The translations under genes were made by a program, and so were the position numbers. From Blastococcus sp. URHD0036 (GTDB lineage: Bacteria; Actinomycetota; Actinomycetes; Mycobacteriales; Geodermatophilaceae), in NCBI RefSeq assembly GCF_000701365.1, contig NZ_JNIK01000011.1:434001-498000 (forward strand): DNA of 64,000 nt, in the 5' to 3' direction. The notes below the pieces were generated by a model. It was not told the DNA's origin and did not search any database. It saw only the letters and a list, made by a program, of their open reading frames with translations. Numbering within the stretch: position 1 is the stretch's first letter; each line of letters opens with the position of its first letter. Of this stretch, positions 57,743 through 64,000 are shown in pieces.

Positions 57743-57756
57743 TGTAAGTTCTTACA
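57743..57756. promoter_or_regulatory. Palindromic operator between the monooxygenase and its MarR gene
   Basis: TGTAAG-TT-CTTACA, a perfect 6-bp inverted repeat in the 106-bp divergent gap. This is the typical layout for a MarR dimer site controlling both genes. It is unlike the CTKAGYRCTNAG sites. Confidence 0.6.
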
Positions 57757-57804
57757 TTGTTAGCCCATAGTCATCTTTGCGGCAAGGGATCTCCGGAGGG
57801 CGTC

Positions 57805-58314
57805 GTGGCTCAGGCATCCGACGAGGTCGACGCGGTCCTCGACAGTTGGGGGACGGCGCGGCCCGACATCGATCCGGCGAGCATCGGCGTCTTCGGCCGG
57901 ATCGCGCGGCTGGACCTGATGCGGCGGGCCGCGGTGCGCCGCCTGCACGACCGGCACGGGATCACGACGGCCGCGTTCGACCTCCTCTCCCAGCTGCGCC
58001 GCGCCGGCCCCCCGCACCGGCGGACGATCGGGGAACTGGCCGAGGCCACTCTGCTCACCTCGGCCGCGACGACGATGCGCATCGACCGCCTCGAGGTCGA
58101 GGGCTTGGTCCGCCGGGTCCGGTCCGACGGGGATCGGCGCGTCGTCCACGCGGAGCTCACCCCCGCGGGGTTGGCGCGCATCGACGCCGTCTACGCCGAC
58201 CACATCGCGCTGGAGGACCGGCTGCTGGCGGGCCTGGACACGGCCGAGCGCGCGCAGCTGGTCGACCTGCTGCGCGCGCTCGGCCGCTCGATGAGCGGAG
58301 TCGCCGCCCCCTGA
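57805..58314 (+). CDS. MarR-family regulator divergent from the NicC-like monooxygenase
   Basis: A 169-residue winged-helix protein: 'TIGELAEATLLTSAATTMRIDRLEVEGLV' for recognition and 'RRVRSDGDRRVVHAELTPAGLARI' for the wing. The N-terminal 'SWGTARPDIDPASIGVFGRIARLDLM' is shared with the MarR at 38707. GTG 57805 follows GGAGGG. Pairing of a NicC-like enzyme with a MarR gene recalls NicR of Pseudomonas, but the operator is its own. Confidence 0.9.
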   Translation: MAQASDEVDAVLDSWGTARPDIDPASIGVFGRIARLDLMRRAAVRRLHDRHGITTAAFDLLSQLRRAGPPHRRTIGELAEATLLTSAATTMRIDRLEVEGLVRRVRSDGDRRVVHAELTPAGLARIDAVYADHIALEDRLLAGLDTAERAQLVDLLRALGRSMSGVAAP

Positions 58315-58325
58315 CCTCGCGGCAA

Positions 58326-58374
58326 GGGATCCCATGCCCACGTCCTGGCGCCGGACACGTGGGCATGGGATCCC
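58326..58374. terminator. Large perfect hairpin between convergent marR and MMPL genes
   Basis: 18-bp perfect arms GGGATCCCATGCCCACGT (58326-58343) and ACGTGGGCATGGGATCCC (58357-58374) around a 13-nt loop, with a second GGGATCCC palindrome inside each arm. It lies in the 72-bp gap between two convergent stops, so it is a natural bidirectional terminator. Confidence 0.8.
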
Positions 58375-58386
58375 ATGCCACGCGAG

Positions 58387-60612
58387 TCAGTCGCGGGCCA
58401 CCAGGACCGGCACCTCGTCGACCGGCCGCGGCGCGGGGACGGCGACCGGGACGGCGTCCTCGTGCCGCAGCTCCGGCAGCCAGCGCAGCCACCGCGGCAG
58501 GTACCAGTTCGCGTCGCCCAGCAGCCGCATCACCGCGGGCAGGAGCACCGCCCGGACCACGGTCGCGTCGAGCAGCACCGCGATCGCCAGGCCGAGCCCG
58601 ACCTGCTTCATCGAGGTCATCGACAGCGTCACGAAGGTGAGGAAGACGAAGACCATGATCACCGCGGCACTGGTGACGGTCCCGGCCGAGGCCGTGATCC
58701 CCCGCGCGACCGCCGTGCGGGTGGGCAGCCCCTGGTCGTGACCCTCGCGGATCCGCCCGAGGATGAAGACGTGGTAGTCCATCGACAGGCCGAACAGGAT
58801 CACGAAGAGGAACAGCGGGATCCAGTTCACGATGCCGTCGGTGCGGTCCAGGCCGATGAGGTCGGCGCCGACGCCCTCCTGGAAGACCAGCACCAGCACG
58901 CCGTACGCGGCGGCCACGCTCAGCAGGTTGAGCACGATCGCGGTGATCGCGACCGTGACCGAGCGGAACGAGACCAGGAGCAGCAGGAACGCCAGGACCA
59001 GCACGAACGCGAAGACCCACGGGGTCCGCTCGGTCATGAGGTCCTCGAACGCCACGGACTCGGCGGTGTCACCGGTGACCACAGCCGTCACCCCGTCGAC
59101 CGCGCCGATCGTGGCGGGGACGACGTCCTCCTGCAGCGTCTCGAGGGCGTCCCGGGAGGCCTGCTCCTCGCCGTCGCCGACCAGCGGCACGCTGACCACC
59201 GCGACGGTGCCGGCGTCGTTGGTCTCCACGTCGATCGGGTCGTTCATCTGGCCGCTGGCCAGGGCCTGCTCGCGCAGGTCGGCGAGCGCGGCCTGCACCT
59301 CGGGGGCGTCGACGTCGGGCGCCTGGACGACGACCTCGGCCGGTGACGGGCCGCCGGGGAACGCCTCGGTGATCCGGTTGTAGGTCTGGATGATCGGGAG
59401 GTCCTGCGGCAGGTCGTTGACGCTCTCGTTGCGCAGGTCCATCGACAGCGCGGGGACGGCGAGCCCGATCAGCGCCGCGCCGGCGACGAGCGCGGCGACC
59501 AGCGGACGGCGCAGCACGACGCCGAGCACCGCGGGCCAGAACCGGCCGGGCCGGCCATCACGGCGGGCCAGGAACGGGATCCGGCCCTTCATGACCCGGT
59601 CGCCGAGCCACGCCATGGTCGCCGGCAGGACGGTGAGCGAGCCGAGCACCGAGGTGGCGACGACGAGGATGGTCGCCGACCCCATGCCGGTGAAGGCGGA
59701 GAAGCCGGTCAGGAACATGCCGGCCATCGCGACGACGACCGTGATGCCGGAGATCAGCACCGACCGGCCGGAGGTGGCGGCGGCGATGTCGAGGGCGTCG
59801 ACCGGGCCGGCGCCCTTCGCCCGCTCCTCGCGCTCGCGCTTGAGGTAGAAGAGCGAGTAGTCGACGCCGACGGCCAGGCCGATGAGCAGCATGACGATCT
59901 GCGCGCTGTCGTCGACGTGCCAGACGTGGCTGGTCAGGCTGAGCAGCCCGAGCGCGGCGATGAAGGCGCTGAGGGCGAACAGCAGCGGCACGACGGCGGC
60001 CACGACGGCGCCGAAGGTCAGCAGCAGGACGAGCAGCGTGATGGGGATCGACAGCAGCTCGGCGCGGGAGAAGTCGTCGGCGAGGGTGTCGCCGATCGCG
60101 ACGTCGGCGCTGGTGTCGCCGAACTGCTCGATGCGGACGTCGCCGTGGTCGGCGGCGACCGCCGCGACCGCGTCCTGGATCGGCGCGAGCCGCTCGTCGG
60201 CCGTCTCGGGGTCACCGGTGATGTCGAGGGTGACCAGCGCGGATCGGCCGTCCTCGGAGACCAGCGGCGCCCCGTCGAGCGGGCTGACGACGTTGGTGGC
60301 CTCGGGGGTGGCGCGCAGGGCGGCCACGAGGTCGGCGAGGGCGGCGTCGGAGGCGGCCTGGGGGACGTCGGCGTCCCGCTGGACGAGGACCATCTCCGCG
60401 GCCGGGTCCTCCCAGCCGTTGTCGTCGAGGATCTGCTGCGCCTGCCGGGACGAGCCGAGGCTGTCCTCGCTGTCGGTGACCTCGCCCTGGGGGACGAGCG
60501 CACCGACGGCGAGGGCAGCCAGGACGAAGGCCAGCCAGCCCAGGATCGCGGTCTTGCGGTGCCGGGCGCTCCACCGCCCGACCCGTCCGGCGAGGTTGCC
60601 CGATCTCTGCAT
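58387..60612 (-). CDS. MMPL/RND-family membrane exporter
   Basis: A 741-residue RND-superfamily protein with two repeats of one helix, a large extracytoplasmic loop and five helices. Landmarks are 'RHRKTAILGWLAFVLAALAVGALVP' at the N-terminus, 'VGVDYSLFYLKREREERAKGAG' in the first half and 'FGLSMDYHVFILGRIREGHDQG' in the second; the Asp in each 'VDYSLF/MDYHVF' segment is the proton-relay residue. Substrate may be a lipid or drug. ATG 60612 starts the family sequence. No acyltransferase or polyketide genes lie nearby. Confidence 0.93.
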   Translation of the reverse strand: MQRSGNLAGRVGRWSARHRKTAILGWLAFVLAALAVGALVPQGEVTDSEDSLGSSRQAQQILDDNGWEDPAAEMVLVQRDADVPQAASDAALADLVAALRATPEATNVVSPLDGAPLVSEDGRSALVTLDITGDPETADERLAPIQDAVAAVAADHGDVRIEQFGDTSADVAIGDTLADDFSRAELLSIPITLLVLLLTFGAVVAAVVPLLFALSAFIAALGLLSLTSHVWHVDDSAQIVMLLIGLAVGVDYSLFYLKREREERAKGAGPVDALDIAAATSGRSVLISGITVVVAMAGMFLTGFSAFTGMGSATILVVATSVLGSLTVLPATMAWLGDRVMKGRIPFLARRDGRPGRFWPAVLGVVLRRPLVAALVAGAALIGLAVPALSMDLRNESVNDLPQDLPIIQTYNRITEAFPGGPSPAEVVVQAPDVDAPEVQAALADLREQALASGQMNDPIDVETNDAGTVAVVSVPLVGDGEEQASRDALETLQEDVVPATIGAVDGVTAVVTGDTAESVAFEDLMTERTPWVFAFVLVLAFLLLLVSFRSVTVAITAIVLNLLSVAAAYGVLVLVFQEGVGADLIGLDRTDGIVNWIPLFLFVILFGLSMDYHVFILGRIREGHDQGLPTRTAVARGITASAGTVTSAAVIMVFVFLTFVTLSMTSMKQVGLGLAIAVLLDATVVRAVLLPAVMRLLGDANWYLPRWLRWLPELRHEDAVPVAVPAPRPVDEVPVLVARD

Positions 60613-61024
60613 GGCCGTCTCCTGTCTGGGGTGCGGGATCTTCCGCCCTGAATCTGCTGGTCACGGGCGCGCGGACCCATCCCGCCAGCTGGCGGAGACG
60701 GTGTCGGGCCAGCCCGACAACCTCCGGACCGCGCGCCGCGACGAGCCTGTCGACGGGACAGCCGCTCGCCCATCGGGGAGTGCCCCCATCCGTCCCTGGT
60801 CCTGCGCCGCGGGGGCTGGGGGTCTCCCCTCGGGTGGGCCCGTGCGGGGACGGCGGGCGAGGAGCCGCCGGCGACGTTCGTGTGACGGGTGTGACGGAAG
60901 GGGCTGAGCTGGCGATCAGCCAACTAGTTCGTGACGCATTACAGCGGTGTGATTACCGTCTGCCCCCGAAAGTTCTGGTATCCGGCGTCCGGCCAGGAGA
61001 CAGGATCGAGAGGACGTACGGCGA
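60613..61024. other. 412-bp divergent intergenic region
   Basis: Contains the promoters of the MMPL and beta-helix genes. Recognisable structures are a perfect tandem repeat GTGTGACGG (60880-60888 and 60889-60897), an inverted repeat GGCTGA-N8-TCAGCC (60902-60921) and AACTAGTT (60923-60930). No gene or known riboswitch core was recognised. Confidence 0.6.
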
Positions 61025-62815
61025 GTGTCGACGACAGCACCCCCCCGGCCCAGCCGCCGGGATGTGGACCCCGTGCGCAACACCACCTCGCGGGCCAGCG
61101 TCCGCCGGGCGCAGACCCGCCGACGCAGGAGCCGGCTCATCTCCCTGGTGCTGGCCACCCTCACGGTCCTGGGTGGGGCGTCCTTCCTGGTCACGCGGAT
61201 GGACCCGGCGGACGACGGCGGGACCAGCGTGTCGGACGCCGCCCGCCACCGCGCATGGTCGGGGGCACGCGCGACGCGCCCCCACGCCCCCCGCGCCGGC
61301 AGCGTGGTCACCGCTCAGCCGCCGGCCACAGCACCGCCGGCGACGGCCTCCGAACCGGCTCCCGCGTCGCCTCCGCCTGCGCCCGCGTCGGCGCCGTCCA
61401 GCAGCAGCAGCCCGCCGCCGGCACCGGCCGCGGCCCCTGCGCCGACCGGTGTCAGCGTGGCCACTTACGGCGCCCGCGGTGACGGCCGGACCGATGACGC
61501 CCCGGCGATCCGGGCGGCCCTCGCGGCCAATCAGCACGTCTACATCCCGGCCGGGAGGTACGTGCTCCGGACGTTCGAGAGCCCGCGGCAGACACGGCTG
61601 AACGCCGACTTCATGTTCTCGCTGCGCAGCGGCCAGACGGTGACCGCAGACCCGGGCGCCGTCCTCACCTTCGCCGACGGCATCATCGCGGGCTCGCCCA
61701 CGCTGTGGGGCGGCAACCTCTTCATGATCGACGGCGCGTCGGACGTGACCATCTCCGGCGGCACCTGGGACTTCAACGGCGCCAACAACCTCGTCCCGGC
61801 CGGCCGCACGATCACCGGCTACGGCGTCTACACCTACGGCGCCAGCCACATCGCCGTCCGTGACCTGACGATGCGCAACACCCCGGGGCAGAACTACATC
61901 GTCATGCAGAACCGCGGCGACGACTTCCGCGTGGACAACTCCACCTTCCTCAACGGCGGCACCTCCCTGTCGGCCAACCGCGAGCAGGTCGACTTCTCGG
62001 CGATGTACTTCACCGGGTCGAACGTGGTGGTGGACCGCGTCCACATCTCCCATGACCGGCTGCCGTGGTTCTACAGCGGGGGCATCGAGCTGCACGGGAC
62101 CCACAACGCCGTCACCAACAGCGTCATCGAGCGCAGCTGGCCGGGCGTCTACGTCGGGCCCGACGTCACGTCCGGGCTCGAGGTCATGGAGAACACCGTG
62201 GTCACCGGCAACCAGTTCCTCGACGCCGGCCGCGCGCTGATCTTCCACGCCGGCGGCACCGGCGCGATCGACGGCGTCGACTTCTCGGGGAACACGGTGC
62301 GGATGACGTCGTTCCCCGAGCTGGGCGCCGGCCGGGGCATCGACCAGGACAGCCCGCCGGACGGCGACTGGACCTACCACCACATCATCACGGAGCTCTC
62401 GGTCCGCGACAACGACTTCTACGACACCGACGGACGCAGCGACGCCGGCATCCGCCTGTCGCAGATCCACAGCGGGGTCATCCAGCAGAACCGCTTCCAC
62501 GACATGTCCAGCGCCGTCTTCCAGCTGGGCGGCTCGCCGTGGGACACGCGGGACGTCGCGTTCACCGACAACAGCGCCACCTGGGTGGGCAGCACCGGCG
62601 CACCGGCGATCGCCCTGAGCTTCGAGAGCTACGCGGCCTCGGGCATCCGGGTCGACGGCAACCGGATCACCCGGACCGCCGGCAGCGGTTCGGCCTGTGC
62701 GGTCTACCTCGAAGGCGGGGCCGTCGGGTCGCCGACGGTCGCCGGCAACACCTTCGCCGGGATCGGGCTGCCGACGTGCGGGCCGTCCATGGGCAGCCTC
62801 GCCTTCGCGCCCTGA
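61025..62815 (+). CDS. Secreted or membrane-anchored right-handed beta-helix protein (pectate-lyase-like fold)
   Basis: A 596-residue protein. A very basic N-terminus and a single hydrophobic helix ('LISLVLATLTVLGGASFLV', about 39-57) are followed by about 80 residues of Pro/Ala/Ser linker. From about 140 comes the 'VATYGARGDGRTDDAPAIRAAL' opening of pectate_lyase_3/GH28-type beta-helices and then repeated coils ('NAVTNSVIERSWPGVYVG', 'VTGNQFLDAGRALIFHAGG', 'VIQQNRFHDMSSAVFQLGG'). It likely binds or cuts an extracellular polysaccharide. GTG 61025 has only a weak GAGAGGA upstream. A strong terminator follows. Confidence 0.85.
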   Translation: MSTTAPPRPSRRDVDPVRNTTSRASVRRAQTRRRRSRLISLVLATLTVLGGASFLVTRMDPADDGGTSVSDAARHRAWSGARATRPHAPRAGSVVTAQPPATAPPATASEPAPASPPPAPASAPSSSSSPPPAPAAAPAPTGVSVATYGARGDGRTDDAPAIRAALAANQHVYIPAGRYVLRTFESPRQTRLNADFMFSLRSGQTVTADPGAVLTFADGIIAGSPTLWGGNLFMIDGASDVTISGGTWDFNGANNLVPAGRTITGYGVYTYGASHIAVRDLTMRNTPGQNYIVMQNRGDDFRVDNSTFLNGGTSLSANREQVDFSAMYFTGSNVVVDRVHISHDRLPWFYSGGIELHGTHNAVTNSVIERSWPGVYVGPDVTSGLEVMENTVVTGNQFLDAGRALIFHAGGTGAIDGVDFSGNTVRMTSFPELGAGRGIDQDSPPDGDWTYHHIITELSVRDNDFYDTDGRSDAGIRLSQIHSGVIQQNRFHDMSSAVFQLGGSPWDTRDVAFTDNSATWVGSTGAPAIALSFESYAASGIRVDGNRITRTAGSGSACAVYLEGGAVGSPTVAGNTFAGIGLPTCGPSMGSLAFAP

Positions 62816-62828
62816 GCTCGGCCGTCGG

Positions 62829-62872
62829 ACGACCGGCGCCCCCGGATGCGTTGTCCCGGGGGCGCCGGTCGT
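62829..62872 (+). terminator. Hairpin terminator after the beta-helix gene
   Basis: Perfect 17-bp arms ACGACCGGCGCCCCCGG (62829-62845) and CCGGGGGCGCCGGTCGT (62856-62872) with a 10-nt loop, 13 bp after the stop. Confidence 0.85.
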
Positions 62873-63136
62873 GACCGGCGGCTCGAAGGCCCGTGGCGCT
62901 ACGGTGCAGGTTGCCCGCCATGCCCGGCCCGTCGAGGTCGCGAACGGCCGTCACCGGTCGACCACGGGAGCCGGCGGGCGGGCCATGCCTCCCGGCCCTT
63001 CCGGGCGCCCGCCGCGGGTGAGGCCATGGGTTCCGGCGGGCACGCTCTCCGTCGCGAGGCTCGTGTGGTCCCGGAGACGAATCTGCCGCGCCTCCCCCGT
63101 CGGGGCGGCGCGGCAGATCGGTGTCTCAACCAGACG
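62873..63136. other. Non-coding stretch before the tRNA pair
   Basis: Together with 62816-62872 this is a gene-free gap of 321 bp. No credible gene seen. It holds one hairpin at its right end (63081-63118), entered separately. Confidence 0.55.
63081..63118 (-). terminator. Hairpin downstream of the tRNA-Arg gene
   Basis: Arms ATCTGCCGCGCC (63081-63092) and GGCGCGGCAGAT (63107-63118) pair perfectly over 12 bp. On the minus strand it comes 18 nt after the tRNA-Arg 3' end, so it likely ends the tRNA transcript. Confidence 0.7.
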
Positions 63137-63209
63137 TGCACCCGAAGGGACTCGAACCCCTAACCTTCTGATCCGTAGTCAGATGCTCTATCCGTTGAGC
63201 TACGGGTGC
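63137..63209 (-). tRNA. tRNA-Arg (anticodon ACG)
   Basis: A 73-nt tRNA. Acceptor GCACCCG (63209-63203) pairs with CGGGTGC (63144-63138). The anticodon stem-loop CTGACTACGGATCAG gives ACG, the substrate for TadA-made inosine. T-loop TTCGAGT. CCA is not encoded. Confidence 0.96.
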
Positions 63210-63229
63210 CTGTGTTCAGTTGTGTCGCG

Positions 63230-63318
63230 CGGAGGCTCCGGGATTTGAACCCGGGATGGGGATTAACCCAAACCGCATTAGCAGTGCGGCGCCATAGACC
63301 GGACTAGGCGAAGCCTCC
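63230..63318 (-). tRNA. tRNA-Ser (anticodon GCT)
   Basis: An 89-nt type II tRNA. Acceptor GGAGGCT (63318-63312) pairs with AGCCTCC (63237-63231); the anticodon loop CTGCTAA gives GCT, reading AGC/AGU. A long variable arm is present. CCA is not encoded. It is 20 bp upstream of tRNA-Arg, and the two are probably one transcript. Confidence 0.95.
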
Positions 63319-63390
63319 CGGGGTCCGAGTCCCCTCGGAACCACCGGGGAAGAGACTACCAGCGGCCCGACAGCTCCTCGCAGGCCCCCG

Positions 63391-64000
63391 TCAGGCCGCG
63401 AGCCGCTCCCGCGACACGGCGGGGACGACGACGCGGCGACCCGGCACCAGCGTCACCGCGACCGCCACCGCGGCCCCGGCGACCGCGAGCACCAGGGCCC
63501 CGGGCACACCGGCGGACCCCTCGATCAGCGCACCACCCAGCGCCGCACCGACCGCCGAGGCCCCCACCGTGACCGTCGACAGCCAGGTGAACGCCTCGGT
63601 GGTGGCCTGCGCCGGGGCGATCGACCCCACCAGCGAGTTCTGCACCGTCAGCGTCGGCGCGACCACCGAGCCGCCGAGGAACAGCAGCAGACCGAGCACC
63701 CACGGGCTGGAGACGGCGGCCAGCGGTGCGAGGCCGATGGTCGTGCCGAGCAGCAACCAACGGTACTGGCGGGGCAGCGAGGCACTGAGCACGCGCGCGC
63801 CGAACCAGAGCCCTCCGGCGACCGAACCGAGCGACCAGACGGCCAGCAGCACGCCGGACATGCCGGGCGAGCCGGCGTCCTGGGCGAACGCCGGGACGGC
63901 GACCTCGATCGCGCCGAAGCCGACCATGAGCGCGGCGCCGCTGATCAGCACCCGCGGCATCCCGGGGGCGCGCACCGTGGAGAAGACGCCGGACTGCACG
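63391..64000 (-). CDS. MFS transporter, C-terminal half (5' end outside window)
   Basis: The last 203 codons of a major-facilitator permease; the reading frame is open to the right edge. Six hydrophobic segments are visible ('VLISGAALMVGFGAIEVAVPAF', 'SGVLLAVWSLGSVAGGLWFGARVL', 'WLLLGTTIGLAPLAAV', 'VLGLLLFLGGSVVAPTLTVQNSLVGSIAP', then two more). The pattern 'TEAFTWLSTVTVGASAVGAALGGALIE' is common in actinobacterial sugar/drug efflux MFS proteins. Substrate cannot be told. Confidence 0.85.
   Translation of the reverse strand, partial: VQSGVFSTVRAPGMPRVLISGAALMVGFGAIEVAVPAFAQDAGSPGMSGVLLAVWSLGSVAGGLWFGARVLSASLPRQYRWLLLGTTIGLAPLAAVSSPWVLGLLLFLGGSVVAPTLTVQNSLVGSIAPAQATTEAFTWLSTVTVGASAVGAALGGALIEGSAGVPGALVLAVAGAAVAVAVTLVPGRRVVVPAVSRERLAA

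Noticed and set aside
60613-61024. c-di-AMP or other riboswitch upstream of the secreted beta-helix gene
   Set aside because: GC-rich hairpins exist, but none of the conserved core sequences I know were seen.

Overview
The window is very GC-rich (roughly 70-75% by eye), with start codons split between ATG and GTG, frequent 4-bp start/stop overlaps and some genes that look leaderless. Together with the recR-ybaB-amidase-dnaX arrangement, a PASTA-less Ser/Thr kinase, a TIGR03941-type protein near tadA and tRNA genes without encoded CCA, this points to a high-GC Actinomycetota chromosome. A soil or rock actinomycete of the Geodermatophilaceae type is my inference; no marker gene in the window proves the family. 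No insertion sequence, prophage, integrase or CRISPR array was seen.

Layout. 1-812: truncated peptide-type ABC lipoprotein. 1004-5191: recR, ybaB, a divergent amidase and dnaX. 5528-5622: SRP RNA. 5676-6914: short upstream ORF, EamA exporter, tRNA-Ser. 6951-11407: CASTOR/POLLUX-like channel, small unknown protein, Ser/Thr kinase, tRNA-Ser. 11418-15112: tadA, HAD phosphatase, tadA-associated protein, O-methyltransferase, prephenate dehydrogenase, DUF2630-like protein. 15113-21759: PucR regulator divergent from a branched-chain-amino-acid-type ABC importer. 21928-24655: UDP-glucuronate decarboxylase-like enzyme and a surface VWA protein. 24652-32382: a seven-gene ADP-heptose and glycosyltransferase operon in which all six junctions overlap by exactly 4 bp. 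32482-38405: MarR, secreted protein, FMN hydroxy-acid oxidase, aldehyde dehydrogenase, GT2-GtrA protein. 38707-58314: a large catabolic island. 58387-64000: MMPL exporter, secreted beta-helix protein, two tRNAs, truncated MFS transporter.

The most interesting part is 38.6-56.5 kb. A 14-gene operon (50560 down to 39322) encodes an aldehyde dehydrogenase, two RidA proteins, a cupin, an FNR/2Fe-2S reductase, an extradiol (VOC) dioxygenase, an alpha/beta hydrolase, two SDRs, a ThDP enzyme, a degenerate hydrolase, two small proteins and a Rieske oxygenase. Beside it lie an aspartate-dehydrogenase-like gene, an ABC importer of the NMT1/SsuA type and a second permease. A 12-bp near-palindrome, consensus CTKAGYRCTNAG, lies upstream of each transcription unit and upstream of the MarR gene at 38707. 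I propose that this MarR protein controls one regulon for uptake and breakdown of an unidentified, probably nitrogen-containing, aromatic compound. A NicC-like flavin monooxygenase with its own divergent MarR and its own palindrome closes the island.

The heptose operon carries GmhA, HldE and a GT2-GmhB fusion but no HldD, which predicts ADP-D-glycero-D-manno-heptose feeding the four glycosyltransferase domains or proteins of the same operon in a Gram-positive envelope. All functional statements rest on motif recognition by eye; no database search was run.
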